From Meandrina meandrites (lineage: Eukaryota > Cnidaria > Anthozoa > Scleractinia > Meandrinidae), in contig OY855906.1 of assembly GCA_963693305.1 (NCBI GenBank), positions 8,772,102 to 8,836,101 on the forward strand: a stretch of 64,000 bases of DNA, read 5' to 3'. The notes under the pieces are model-generated. The model was given only the letters and a program-made list of their open reading frames with translations, had not been told where the DNA came from and ran no database searches. Position 1 is the stretch's first letter. Every line of letters starts with the position of its first letter. A program made the translations under genes and the position numbers. Positions 45,791-59,051 of the stretch are shown piece after piece.

Positions 45791-48700
45791 CTACAGCCTC
45801 GCAACTTGACTTTCTTCGACCTCTTTTTCATCCTCACTTTTACCATCATCGCCATATATCCCATACGCCGACCCAGGCTGTGCCCCAGACACCCAGTCCC
45901 CAGCGTCCAATTCATCTACCTCTGCACTGAGATTCATTTTTCGTGCCATTAACATTAACAAGCGGTTTTGAAGTTCCATTGTCTGTACTAGCGTCTTGAC
46001 TCGCTTCTTGGTCTTGTTCACTTGCTGTCGAATGTCATAAAAAGTGGATTCCGTCAATTCTGTACAAGGTGTTAAGGAAGTTTCCTCGTCAAGACGTTTG
46101 GCTTGGCCTAACAGCCAAGCATGAAATCTCCTGCAAACAGATCAAGAAAATGCCGTTATGAGAACATAACGACAAAGGCAAAATCGGGATTTTAAATTGT
46201 TTAATTAAAATCACAGCTGAAGCTGTCGTCTGCCAGTTAAAGTGGTTTCAGTGAAGTTATACTTTAGGTGGTACTCTAAACATGAAGGGAGGGGAAGGTA
46301 GATGGTGCGTGAGACTCTTCCAGCCAAATCTGCCTACTCAACAACGTCGTTCGTAGGGTCTCTCTCTCCTCGTCTGGGGACGAGGTTGCCTACTCAATTG
46401 ATTATGATAAGCTATTTCCATACTGAGTCAACATGAGACCTTGTAAGCCAAGGAAAGCAGTAACCATGGGAAAGTAACAGGACGTCACTAAACATTCAAG
46501 CTTATCCAATTCCCACACTGTTCACACTGTTCGACAAGCCTGAAAAGTTGCATTCCGAATCGAAAACTCCAGAGCATAAAAAGCTAATACTATCTATATT
46601 TTATCACAGTAACATAACGTAACCCAAGAACTATGTTGCTAACCTTAGTCTTCCTTTGTGTGCGTTTGGTTTTAACTCAAGTAATGGGTTATAAATTCTG
46701 CGCGTGATGAATCTTGGGTACTTGTTCTCGACCTCGGCCACATAGGAAACCTGCATTGCCATACGCTGAAGAGTGGCTGTTCTTTGCACAGACTCGATAT
46801 CACCAACAGCCAAACCAACCTGGCATGTATAGAAGTAAAATGTAGTGAGGTTTTGGCCAATAATGATTTTGATTTCAGTCCATATATATAGGGAAACTGA
46901 ATCAAACCCAGATCGTCCGATACCGATAGAGGATGGTCAGAAATTAGAAGGGTCAGTTTATATAATTAGACAATGTGTTTGGCTCGATCGACGAAGCGCA
47001 ACAGTTATGAAGTAAAACCAAAATCTTCTGATGGACATAGTTTATTAGCGAATCTAGTTCCTTATTGTTACTTATTTTCGCGGGAACTTAATTTCGCGAA
47101 AATGAAACTGGCATATCTCGCGGGACTTGATTTTCGCGCTTTGGCCAAAAATATGTAAAAAAAAAACCAAAACAAAAAAATTCAACAAAAAAACGTTGAT
47201 AATAAATTTTCGCGGGTCTTTAATTTCGCGATTTTTTGAATATCGCGTAAATTGACCCGCGACAATAAGAAACCAGAAGGTAAATCATGCCGACTGTACT
47301 TTCACGTTTGGGTTCAGTTAGAGTTTGACTTGTAACAAGCGAGCTGACAGCCGAGTGAGTGCGTGTCTAAGTGAGTGACTGAATGAATGGTTGGGTGGAT
47401 TGCCATCCCCTCCTAATGACCACCTCATACTACGGTCTTTATGGCGCGGTCAAATGCTAAGTCGATTTTTCATCAGAAAATCCCATACCGACCATCCCCC
47501 ATCATACGTGTCATACGACCCTTTAAATAAGACCATCTCCCCCTCATTTGCTTCCATTAACTTTTATTTCAAACTTGTTCCAGTAATACCACCATTCGAA
47601 ATGCCCGAGATCATGAATACCAAAATGGAGACGGAAGTGACAACCATAGAAAAACCAAGACGCATACTAAGTTATTGAACAAATGGTAAAGGCCCGGGGG
47701 GGGGGGGGGGGGGGGAATCCTCATATGAAAGAGACGAGGATGCTTGTCGTCTTGCTCAGGGGTGAAATTAAATTGCGGATTTTAGTCTTACTCAGGGTGT
47801 TCCGGGCTAAACGCCAATATTTTTAGCCGTCAAGGTCTCATTTAGGGTTGCACGCGAAAAAATATTGAAACATAAATTCTATTTTTAGTACTTTTGGTAT
47901 CATTCAGGGTCAGAAGAAGTTAGATTTACTCCCAGACTGGTTTCCTATAGGGGCTTAATTCAAAATTTCCGACGAGCATCCCCGTCTGTTTTAAATGGCA
48001 GTCATCCCCCTCCCCTCCACACACACCCGGGGGTGTGTTTATACCGGGGGTAAACACACACCCGGAGGTAAATTACATACCAGAAGATTCATGAGGATAA
48101 TCGACATTAGAAAGAGGAACGCGAAGATGAACACACATGCAATCTCTGGAAATGGATTAAGAGGGTTCCTTGTCTTCTCATTGCTGTTGTTCATGCTTTC
48201 GACAAAGGTCGTGACGTACTCAAACTCGCCCACCATCATAACGGACACTTTGACAATTGCGAGACCAAGGTTTCTAAACGAATCCTACGAAGTAAACGAC
48301 AATAAACATATAACAAGTCATGATAAGTGAAATGGTGACTTGGATAAAGTGAAATAAATGAAGAAGCGTTCTCAAGTCGAATACTCAGCCAAAGATGTTC
48401 TGAGTCCGTAGCTCAGTGGTTAGAGCGTCCAACTATTATCTGGAAGGTCATGGGTTCGACTCAGTGTGTGGCTGTCTACTGCCGTTGTGGGAATATTTGA
48501 CTTGAAAACACTTTTTCAAACATATTGCGGTACGTTTTGACCAAGTTATAGTTCTCACCTGTATATGTAATATAGCTTCACAATTTTATATACGCTTTTT
48601 GTCCCTGAAACAATAATACGCTATTTGTCCCTGAACGTGGCCCCTGGGTTATGCTAAAACAATGACGGCTTCTATCGGCTTTTGATATCAACCTGAGCTT

Positions 48701-51700
48701 GTTAACTATTTCAACAAATTGTGACGATCCCCATAAAGGATTAGGGAGTCTTTGATATCTGCCATCCATACTTAACAGATATCCTGATGTACGAGGTTTG
48801 ATAAGATTCGTCTGAAGTCTTGCAAAGTGCTGCATCGTTAAACAATTATTCTGTGCCATCTTGCGGAACAAATATCGTCTGATTAATTTTAGCCAACTAG
48901 GCTAACGGCCTTGCCGGCTAAGTATCAGGCGATATTACACGCGATTTCGCAGGATAATTGTTAAGTAGAGCGAGTCCGTTTACACCAAATGCATAAGTCA
49001 TATCAGAATGCGATAATCTGGAAACATGTCCTCTTTTCTAGCGTGCAAAACGAGCCACTAAGACAATTGAGCCGTCTCAGACCGTGGAAAACTCGCCTAT
49101 TAATATAGAGGAAACAATTACTGAATGGTGACTGATTTGAACAGAAACCACTCAGGAAGGCCAGTGATGATTTCTTTATAAATAAGCCGAAGCCTGCCCT
49201 TCCGAATAGGGTCGCACGTAACAGACTTGCAAGTGACAAACCCGTGGCCCTCGGATTCCCGATCAAGTTGGAATTTAGAAGTGTTAGCTTTTGTGGAGGG
49301 AGGAAAATCGGAGATCCCGGAGAAAAACCCTCGGGGCAAGGACGAGAACCAAAAACAAACTCAACCCACATAGAGGAGGCAGCGTGGCTTAGTGGTTAGG
49401 GTGCTGGACTTGAGATCCGGAGGTCGCGGGTTCAAATCCTCCTCGCTGCCACTAGATGGATTTGCGTTCGGTGGTCCCGAATTCAACTCCTCCACGCTTT
49501 GTAAATAGCCGAGTGCTTAGCCTCCTGCCAGTTGGGAAATAGCTGTATACTAAAACAGTGGATAGCGTTGTTGGCGCACGCTGATTGGCTACTCAAACGC
49601 CGGATATTCTTTGCTTTTCACCTCCGAGCAACTAGCGCGCGAAAACTGTAATCGTTGACAGGAATAAATTAGTTAAAATAACCCTTTTTAGGTTATACTT
49701 TCTTACTGTTTTATCATACACTTAAAGACCTATTCACCTCAGTGTCGGTGGCTAGTGGTGGATACCCACCACTAGCCACGTCCACTTCGGTGAACAGTTG
49801 TTAACTAGACACTTCATACCTGTTCTTTGAAGAGAATGAAGAATACAATGGCGAATGCGATGATAAATATGAAGAAGACCAAAAATACTCTTGCCACCGT
49901 TTTTAAGACCTCGATAAACATGGACACGTAAATTCCAAAGGGCTTAAATCGCCTCAAGAACAGAATCACATTGATATAGCACAAGAAGATGGAGACAATC
50001 CCGGCGACCCATAAGTTGCGCGGATTTTTTAGGCTGCCTAATGTGCTCTCTAACTGACTGGGTGTCAGTAAGTACGGCATCATAAAACAGAGGGTTGACA
50101 AGTACAGAGCCCATTCGGTTATGTTAGAAGCATCGGTGAAGTAGTGCCTGCGTTGAACGAGGAGCTGGAAAATTTCTTTGATGATGTGAGCACCTGCGAA
50201 GATCAAAGCGACGAATAACACGCCCCCGTTAAACACAGTCGATTTGGTGAAAATCTCCGAGACTGTAACACGTTTCCCTGTTTCATTCTCTGGTTTGACT
50301 GGATTGAAGTCTTGAACATTTCTCTCCGTGACTATAAATATAGAATATGTGACCAAGAAAATTAAGTAAGTCAGGAGATTGAAGTAGTATATATACCTCC
50401 CAAATGAGGCCCATTTGACATCTAAGAGTTTCTGCGTCAAGGGATGTAAGAGCAAGCGTTCGCGATTAAATTTCACCATTGTTGTGGGACCAAAAAAACG
50501 GTTTCCTGCGAGGTTCGTCTCGTCATCGGGGCCTGGATCCAGAAGATGGAAGTCGTAGTACTTGGTGTAGTTGGGATCTGTTTGAATGTGAGACGAGCGC
50601 TTAATGCAGTTATCCATGACAACAGAAGCGGCTTCAGGGAAATGTTCTATCAAGATTTTCATCGGTGGTTCGCGGTTTTCGTGTCGACATTCCAGAATTT
50701 CTGAAGACCTAGTAGAAAAGGAACGTCATTAATGATAAAGTTTACTAACGTTTACGTTTCTGGCTCGCTTTCGAAAACGGTCGATGCCATTTTTAACGGT
50801 TGATGGCATCATTGGTACCCAAGCTTTTTGGAATGGGTGATGCCACAAAAGTATCTGCTCTAGTTTAGGTCTGCATCAGCCGAAACTGTGCTTTGATTAT
50901 CACTTGAAATTAGGCCTAGATAAAGCGATGTTAGATTCACGCTTAGGTAAGAGATAGGCTCATCTATTATAGAAGTAACAGTTAAAAAGGTCTCCTTACA
51001 TAATTAGATTTTTCGGGGGTTTGCGGATCAACTTAGTGGTGTAGTAATGAGAGTTAGGGGGATGCAGCATGCCAGAGGTTCCGGGTTCAAGTCCGGGTGG
51101 TGACGTGTAATTTTCATTTTTCTTTTTAGTAGAAAAAAAAATTCGATGATAGTCAAAATTTTCAAAGCGTCGCAAAAATGGCATCGACCGTTTACGAAAA
51201 CGACAAGTGCATCGCCGGGTTGCCTGAGAAGTGGCTTGAGATTGCTAACACTGTTTCACGAAGTAGCAAATTGTTAGCATATATTTTATTGAGTGCATGA
51301 CAAACAGCAGTGCAACCTCGTTCCCAGGGTCTCGCTCTTGGGGGCGGGGAGAGAGAGACCCTGGGAACGAGGTTGACAGCAGTGTTGACAAAATAAGTAA
51401 AGCACGCTACACTATTGCGAATATCGCAACAAACAGAAGCGTTTTGAAATCAACATAAGCCTAAATTAAATACAATTTAATAAACATAAGCCTTTCAAAA
51501 CCAACCTTTTATGCTTGGCAATCGCTAACGCCACGTCCCCTGCCCCAGATTGCACTGCCACATCCAAACATGACTCTCCTTGGTTATTTTGAATGCACAC
51601 GTTGGCGCCAGAATTTAGCAACAGCTCCACAACGTTGACGTTGCCGTAGGACGATGCTATATGCAAGGGCGTGTTACCCGAGTTGTTCACGTGATCGAGA

Positions 51701-54700
51701 GCAGCCTGTCTATTTAGGAGCTCCCGGGACGTTTTATCGCAGCCTGATCTTGCGGCCCACATTAGCGGTGTCCAGCGGTCGTTATCTCTAGCGTTGACGT
51801 CAGAACCAAGCCGAGTAAGTACCTGACATGTCTTCCTGTTAATTTGAATTATACAACGCGAAGGTAAATTAATATGATAGGCTGGATGAGGATATAAGCT
51901 AACAAATGACAAATAAGTACACGAAATCTAACTGAAAAGTCATGAACGCGCGCTTCCTTCTAAAGTCACTTACTCACAATAGGCAAACGTTCAAAACTTT
52001 AACTGGTTACACTACTGAAAGACACATGGTCCAAAAGTTTGGACTGAGAAATCATCAGGTGTCGTCGACCTCGACATCCTTATTACTGAGGACTGACAAA
52101 TGACCAAACTTTTAACTGCCAACTGAAATTTTATGCCTTGTGGATGGAATGTAAGTTTATCTCAGGCTACCATTTCCCTCTCCGGCATTTACTTAGGCTG
52201 GCTAGACAGCTTGCAAGTACTCATTCATACTCAAATGTAGGCATACTTCAAGGTGAACGGAGGCCTATGTCTCTTGCCTAAGAACGCAACATAAGGAACC
52301 CAGTATCGAATAAGACTCAGCACCTTGTTCTAACCTATTTTGCCATAGAGATTCATCTGCGCGTCATGTAATTCCAGGCACCTACTTTGAAACCACAGGC
52401 AATTCTGAGTTATGGAGGAATTGCATAATTAAGAAGCTACTTCTTTTCTTTACTTCTTTCGTAAACGAGTTAGCAAGGCAATGTAAGTTAGTGGGAAGAC
52501 AATGCGGCTTAATTGTACTGATTCTCTTTACCTGTTTCCTTGCATCGCTGCCAGGTGAATTGGTGTCATTCCTTGATCGTCTCTTTCATTGATACCAGAC
52601 ATCGCTTTTCCCAAGGCCTCCACGTGAGTGGATCGGCCATTCTGAGCCGCGAGATGCAGCGGTGTTTGCTGAGAATAATCTTGAAAAGACGCTCGCGAAT
52701 ACTTGGTTAATAGGAGTTCCAGAATCTGAAAATTAAAAACAAAACGCTTAATTCCATTTGAACACAATGGGAGAGTTATACCATCAAGAATGCTGAATGT
52801 AATAGCCAACTATAGCAAAGCGGAATGCATTTTTATTTCAAATAGAACGAAGAGTCTTGTCGAAGAATTTTTTCCGTACGAATGTTTAATTCAAATCTCA
52901 ACTGTTAGAGCAATTTAGTAAGTACCGTGGGTAAGCTTAAAAACATAACCATCTTAGAAACTTACTTTTAAGGTGATTCCACTGAATTGCATTGCGCATC
53001 CTTGCTGCACATGAGTTTTCGTGTCATTTAGCGTGTCATTTCTCGTGTCATTTTCAGAAGAGAAATAAATGGTCATTTTCTTCTAAACGAGCACGGTGAC
53101 CCCCATTTTTTAATGCGTAAATTTAAAAGACATCCGGTTGACTACAATATATCGTAATTTAAAGAAAAGTTAAATACTCTACTTTGAGATATTTTTATTT
53201 GAATGCTTTAAAAAGTACGTTTTGAGGTAGTGCTGCTTACGCACGCACGCACGCAGCAAAATCTTTATTAATTTCTTTCGTAATCTTAATTCCAGTTTAA
53301 TTAAAATAGTTTATTATGTAAGATTAAAGTGTCTTTCGTTGAACTGCTTCGATATTTTAACGCAAGAAATGATTTTTTTCTAGAAATGATAGTTCCCTTT
53401 TCGGATTATGAGCGTTCCTAGTATGAACCTCGTGGGTCATATGTTTACTATAATAGCCATCCAGGTTGCACAAAAACGAGCACGGTGACCCCCATTTTTT
53501 ATTGCATTTTTGTAACGCTCATAACATAGTTATGAACTGGACCAAGTCTTAAAAAATTTTAAATACTCCTTCTTTTTCAGTGGAATCACCTTAAAAAAGG
53601 TGCTTTGAAATGCGCATGCATGAGTAATTTAAAACTATAATACTTTTATATAGCCCAAGAGTTATAGAAAGTAACAAATATCAGTTAAAGTCTACGACGC
53701 TCTAAAAAGAAGGAAAACTTAGGGTACCTTGATATTTGGCGAAATAGCAGCGTTGTGTAGTGGCACTCTTTCAAACCCGTCCGACTTGTAAAGATTTTCA
53801 GAAGTTCTTTTATGCTCCAAGAGAAGTTGAAGCATTTCCAAGTGTTCATTGTCAACCGCCAGATGTAAGCAGTTTTTCAAGTCTGAGGTGCACGCGTGGA
53901 CATCTGTTCCTGATTCAAGAAAAAGCCGGGCACTTTCCACGCTGCCAGCGGCTACTGCTATAAGGAAAGGCGTGCGATTGTCTTTGGCTTTGACGTCGAT
54001 TTGCGCATTCAGACTAAGGAGGCATTTGATGACGTCGATGCGATTTTCATTGGCTGCTCTGTGATAAGAAAAGAAAACCAAAGATAAATATCATGATCGT
54101 AGCGTCCTTTGAAATTTTGGTTCCCTTAGTAGATCGGGTCCAACAACACTTGTTGAAACAAATTTACTTCGCTTACTTTACTTATGTACAGTATAGATCG
54201 CCAGTTGATACCGGTTGGTCTCCGATCACACTGATTGGCCATTCAGTATAAAGATACCACCGTTGTTTCAATTAACGTTGTCAGATCAATGCCCAAGGCT
54301 TACGAGACAAGACGGAATGGTTGTCTGGGCATTTACTGGATTTTGCATATTGGCCAAGAGGAAATGAACAGGCTTGTATTTTTGCACCTGGAGAATTTGT
54401 TTTCCCCTCAGGAAGACTTTTCCTGTAACTTTACTTTCACTGTCGCATGGCTTTGAGTTTTGAAAATTCTACTGAAATTCAGCGCGGCTGAACGAAACGT
54501 GCAAATTCGCGTTTGTCATGTCGTTATATATTGCATTAGTATTAAGTGCGGGCAATAGCTCTCTTGTACCCATACTACCTTTCGGTCTTGTCTTTGAGTT
54601 TTGATCTGACAACGTCAATTTAAAAGTTGTTTATTTTTATATAAATACAAACATAAAGATAGAAAGTAATTGTAACTCGAGTTTCACGCACTAAGCGATC

Positions 54701-57652
54701 ATCAGACTGAGTGTTATTTTTTATGAGGACGCCGTTTCAGTTACAAGCTTTAAAATTTAAATTCAAGGACGGTTGGAACGGCGCTTCTTCTGATTGGATG
54801 TTGCGAAGAACTTGTTTCCATGGCGACATTAACACGTGACATTTACTGACGAGCTTAGATTTCTTGTTTAGGAGGGAAGCGTAACGAACGGTTTTAAGTA
54901 CATCAAGCAAGAAAACTCAAATCGGTTTGAATGCGCCCCATCAGAATCTTGCTCTTATAGCTTATATACATAACAAGCATTCTATAAAACATTAATCAAA
55001 TGCGCATTTTGAACGCGATTGCAAACTGCAGACTGACGGGAGAGGGGCGCTACAATGGAAATGAAAACCTTTTCTGGGCAATCTGTAGCCTGAGCCAAAT
55101 TGTTTTAGTGCGGCTCTTTAACTAAAGCACCAACCTATGTAATGGCGTCTGTTTCTCGTTGTCTTTCATGTGCAAGTCAGCTCCTTTACTGCACAACATT
55201 TCCACGATTTCCAGGTCACCTTTCATGGCTGCTATATGAAGCGGTGTCATCAACGTGGTTCTCTGTGCGTTCACGTAGGCACCGTGTTTAAGACATAGTT
55301 CAACCGATTTCACATTTCCAGTCTCCGCGGCCAAATGCAGCGCGCGGTCCTGGTCCAAGTCTGGTTCATTCACATATTCTGCTACGTTAATGAGTTGAGA
55401 GGCGGCTAAGAAGAAAAATACATCTCTTTTTGAACGTGCGTATGAACGGGGACATCGATTTAAAGCTCGCTCAACTGAAGCAGTTTCAGTTGAGTATTTG
55501 TATGTGAAGTATATTAAATAAATCATAACACTGTAATGTGAACTGTGGATATACATTTAAGTGAGAAATGGTCATCGCAGTGAATTATCCATTTTAATTC
55601 CTGAAAAAAATTCCTAAATTGTTGTAAGGGGAAGGGGGGACTTCAAACATATCAAGGGGGAGAAGGGTAGGGTAGGGCGTGGGGAACTCTATGGAGGACG
55701 GAGGAAGAGAGAGTTGTAAGCCAGATTTCTAGGGTAGTGGGAACCGGGAAAAATGGCAACAATTTACTAAACAATAGTTAAATTTTCTTACTAACCTTGC
55801 TTAATAAGCAGCTCAGCTAGCTGTGTGTTACAACTGAATATAGCCGTATGCAACGGAGTGCTATAGTCCTCGGTCTTCGCTTGAATGTCTGCACCATGTC
55901 GCAGCAAGGTACGGCATATTTCAAGGTCCCCGTTCATACACACGACATGCAGAGCCGTCATTCCAACTTGTGTCTTAGCATTTACGTCAATATCTGTATC
56001 ACGCACCAACAGATCCACCATATCCTTGTTACGTCTGCGCACGGCGTGATGTAGGGCGTTGTTGTTTAATGAGTCGACAAGCGACGGTTTGGCCCCCGCA
56101 TTGAGAAGAACCTCGGCAACTGCCGTGCAGTTGAACCTTTGGGAAAAAAAATTGAAAGTAAAAAAAAATGGAAAATTGAAATAATCAATCGTCCAATAGA
56201 GCCGTTCGTTTCGTTGGTTGGTTGGTTCGTTCGTTCGTTTGCTTCGTCGCTTGGTCGGATGATGGTCGGCAATCAGTCTTTCATCCTAGTGGAACGGTTA
56301 GCCAAATTTGTGGAAATTCTTTAAGTTCGTTATCTGTCTTAGTCTCAACCAAACATATCCATCTTTGTTCCTGTTGGGTAAGTATTAGCTCTTTGACGTT
56401 ATTTTCACTTGAGTTAACTATTCTTTCGACGTTTCCTTCGATTTGAAAGTTGTTTTGTATATCGCCAAAACTGGGTCAATACAACGTGACACAGCTTCTC
56501 AGCGTGACATAAATCAAGTTTAATTTATGCACCTGTTCACAGCATCACGAATATAAATAGCTTATACAATAGTGTTTTCATTGCAATGTAATTCACTGCG
56601 GGCTCGATAAAACATTCAAGAATTAGAAGTGAACGAAAATGTCGCCAAATAAAGTCGTCTTGGGCTAGTAACTAGCTATTAAACTAAAAAATCCAAGTTC
56701 TTATTGGCCTTGGGATTAATACTTTTAAATACTACTGAAGAAAATGAAACCTCGGTTTCTTTGTAGTGATGAATACAGATGAATATTATATTGCAAAGAA
56801 TGTTGTTTTGTACGGTGCAATGTTATGGTTTATGCTTCGCTTTTGTGGTTTTTGGCATAAAGGTATCTAGAAGAGGGTAACGGTACACTTGTATTCAAAC
56901 TGAACGAATACATTAGAAAGAAAATTGAAAATTACATAAATGGAATGTATAGTTGTGCGTGTTGTGCACGCAATTTTGAAATTAAAATCTGCGCAGCTGA
57001 AAAACATTGTAAGCCAATATTGTAATCAAAGCTTTTAAATTAAAGTTGAAGGCAAGCTTAGGAAATCCATATCATGCAGCCACTTTAAGCCACGATTTGT
57101 TGTCAACACCGTCATTTATTGGGCCAAGCCGATTAGTCACTCAAGTTTTGATCACCTTTAATTTAATCTTTTCTGACAGACGCTCGTTCAATTCCACATT
57201 GACCTTTAATTAAGTATAAACATATCGCCATCTTCCCCTTACCTTGCTGCGACGTGCAAAGGAGTTGAACCATCCTTCAAACGGTTGTCCAGCTGGGCCC
57301 CATGATCGATCAACATTTGCGCCATCTCGGCCCGATTCCATCGTGCCGATATGTGCAACAAAGAGAGGCCGTCCTCGTCAAGATTATTTATTGCTTTTAA
57401 GTTGTTATTTTCGGAGAGGTAATCTTTCAGTTCACTGACGACTCCGTCTTGTATGATATCACGGGTTTGTTGCGACCGAGCGGATAATGTAGCCCCGATC
57501 TTCAACGGTTTAAGTTCAATGTTGAAATCCATCAAGTCCGATTTGCTAATAGCGGTATTTTGTCGACCCAATAGCGGTGAATCGTTGTGATAGCTCGATC
57601 CATAAAGTCCATTCGTCTTAGTAGAATTCATCTTGTAATATACTATCCACAA
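45791..57652 (-). CDS. TRPA1: TRPA1-like cation channel, gene B
   Basis: Ten exons join in frame: 57652-57243, 56136-55796, 55405-55135, 54058-53728, 52725-52532, 51835-51506, 50708-49820, 48284-48081, 46819-46644 and 46130-45791, giving 1161 residues. An internal Met at 57631 would shorten it by seven. About 16 ankyrin repeats precede the pre-S1 linker and a six-helix channel domain. The pore loop reads MMVGEFEY with E942. LMNLL-VGLAVGDIES marks the S6/TRP-like helix. The tail has a short coiled coil (QQVNKTKKRVKTLV) and an acidic end, SEDEKEVEE. C660 corresponds to human C641; C621 and C665 equivalents are absent. Exons of 341, 271, 331, 330, 204 and 176 nt equal those of gene A, showing common origin. 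Exon 7 is 33 nt longer, in the S1-S2 loop. Exon 7 uses the acceptor ACTAG|GTCTTC, which alone keeps the frame. Confidence 0.9.
47048..47280. repeat. TIR-like repeat in gene B intron 8
   Basis: CTTATTGTTACTTATTTTCG at the left is mirrored by CGACAATAAG at the right, and TTTCGCGGG/CCCGCGAAA pairs lie inside. A related terminus occurs near 21540. Confidence 0.45.
47696..47715 (+). repeat. Run of 20 G in gene B intron 8
   Basis: Twenty uninterrupted G. Similar long G or C runs occur near 20093, 24584, 59519, 60547, 60608 and 61169. Confidence 0.9.
48409..48500 (+). mobile_element. tRNA-like SINE head, third family
   Basis: GTCCGTAGCTCAGTGGTTAG with A box, then GGGTTCGACTC as B box, but the acceptor arms do not pair and unrelated sequence follows. 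Treated as a SINE or tRNA pseudogene, not a tRNA gene. Confidence 0.6.
49378..49544 (+). mobile_element. tRNA-derived SINE, second family
   Basis: The head GGCAGCGTGGCTTAGTGGTT, anticodon loop CTTGAGA and B box GGTTCAAATCC end in CGCTGCC, pairing with the 5' end. The body ACTAGATGGATTTG and GTAAATAGCC...CCTCCTGCCAG is not tRNA. A second copy lies at 45107-45255. The T-stem has a mismatch, arguing against a working tRNA. Confidence 0.75.
49545..49810 (-). mobile_element. Repeat element beside the gene B exon 7 donor
   Basis: Reverse-oriented relative of 26420-26716. It begins GTATACTAAAACAGTGGATA and ends GTGAACAGTTGTTAAC. A central hairpin GTGGCTAGTGGTGG/CCACCACTAGCCAC lies near 49750. It ends a few bases from the donor GTATGA at 49819-49814. 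Confidence 0.7.
51030..51110 (+). mobile_element. tRNA-like repeat, fourth family
   Basis: Degenerate tRNA-like head ending GGTTCCGGGTTCAAGTCCGG, in gene B intron 6. The reverse strand reads PPGLEPGTSGML, a common SINE artefact. Confidence 0.45.
51313..51374. repeat. Short hairpin repeat
   Basis: AACCTCGTTCCCAGGGTCTC pairs with GAGACCCTGGGAACGAGGTT around a 20-nt loop. A related fragment is at about 46350-46390. Confidence 0.8.
52970..53592. mobile_element. 623-bp TIR element in gene B intron 4
   Basis: AAGGTGATTCCACTGAA at the left and TTCAGTGGAATCACCTT at the right are perfect inverses. Inside, AACGAGCACGGTGACCCCCA occurs twice as a direct repeat (about 53087 and 53476). Confidence 0.8.
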
Positions 57653-58912
57653 CTGATGCTGGTACGTCGAAGTTCATCAGTTAGAAAAGAAAATGACGCA
57701 AGTCGGTACAATTCTACAATTGTATTTCATGAAAAGCCCACTAACAGTGTAAGTGACGTTAAGTTTAATAGAATACCACACACGGAGTGTAAAATTTTTC
57801 AGTATACAAGGGCACTGATCTGGAACCAACTACCAATAGGATACGACGACAAAACGCGATAACGCAACACACCATTAATATTCAATAGAGCCCCGCCTCA
57901 CGCCCGCCTTGATTATACGACCACCTTTCTGATATACATCTTACAAGCACTCTTTTTCAGCCACCTGCAAAAAAAAATCCCCCGGCCCCCCTTGACCTTC
58001 CTCAATTGTGCTTTAATAATGCGGCCACCTCATTTGTACTGCAGATTTTTATTTGCATCGATGTTCCGTTACGTCATTTGGCGGGTTACTGAAGTTCGTT
58101 TAGTCTCAGAAAATTAAATTTTATATATTATACCAGAAAGTTAGCCCACAAATAGCTTAACAGATATAAAACAAAACAACACTGAATAACAAAAAACAAA
58201 ATTAAACAAACAAATCAAAAGAAAACAAAACATTTACGCTCAAAGCAGGGTCTGAGCCCAACTTTATCCGAAAGCTCATCGGCTACTACTTACAATGCAA
58301 TTGTGTGATTATAATAACAATGCTGCGTCCCAACAATGCGTCACAGATTGCTATCTATAGCTGTTTCGAGAAAGGTGGTCGAAAAAAAATAAAGCACAAA
58401 AATGCACGCGACAGCACAGGCGGACCACCCCATGTGTTTGTGGTTAATAATTGTTGACATAAGGTTATGTCGAAATTAATGGCGCGTATAGAGAAATATT
58501 ACGTCGGCTTCAATTTACTGCAAAATATAAAAATTACTCTAAATGATTCAATAAAAATTAAGATGAAATGTTGATTGAGTCTGGTGACATGTTTATTCGC
58601 CGCCTCGAGCTCTTTAAAGCGTTATTTTGCAGTTTTGCGAGATCATTTAGCGACCGGTATAAACAGAGAGAGAAGAGAGAGCAAGGCAGGCAGCTTTACC
58701 GCCGGCGGTCGCGACCTTGTCCTATTCAAGCTAGAACTGACGCTAAACCATCAAAATTCTCGCTTCGAAAACACGGGCATCCGAACAACTAGATATTTCT
58801 CTGTCCCTGTGCCAAATTAGAGCTTCATCCTTCCAATATTTTCCGAGAAAAGCGATCCCGAAGTCTCAAAAGTAGCTTTCTCCATATGATCAGTGCAAAA
58901 TTCTGAACCAAA
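57653..58912. other. Upstream region of gene B
   Basis: Presumed promoter and 5' untranslated sequence of gene B. A plus-strand frame near 57780-57860 ends ALIWNQLPIGYDD, vaguely like the end of a reverse transcriptase; too little to call. No gene is supported. Confidence 0.35.
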
Positions 58913-59051
58913 GGAATGTTAGGAACGCGAGCCCATTCGAATCAACCAATCAACGCGTCGCGACCGTTGCCAGTTCAAATGCCCAAGCCCGCCCAAACGG
59001 TCGCGACACGTTGATTGGTAGATTCGAATGGGCTCGCGTTCCTAACATTCC
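58913..59051. repeat. Hairpin with 56-bp arms, two mismatches
   Basis: The arm at 58913-58968 begins GGAATGTTAGGAACGCGAGC. The arm at 58996-59051 is its reverse complement with two differences (A/T and C/T). The loop is 27 nt. Confidence 0.9.

Noticed and set aside
48409..48480. tRNA gene
   Set aside because: A and B boxes are present but the acceptor stem does not close; fits a SINE head.
49378..49450. tRNA gene with anticodon TGA
   Set aside because: T-stem mismatch, no long variable arm as serine tRNA needs, and a SINE body follows with a second copy at 45107.
57780..57862. Reverse transcriptase tail (ALIWNQLPIGYDD)
   Set aside because: Only about 13 residues resemble the motif, with no neighbouring blocks.
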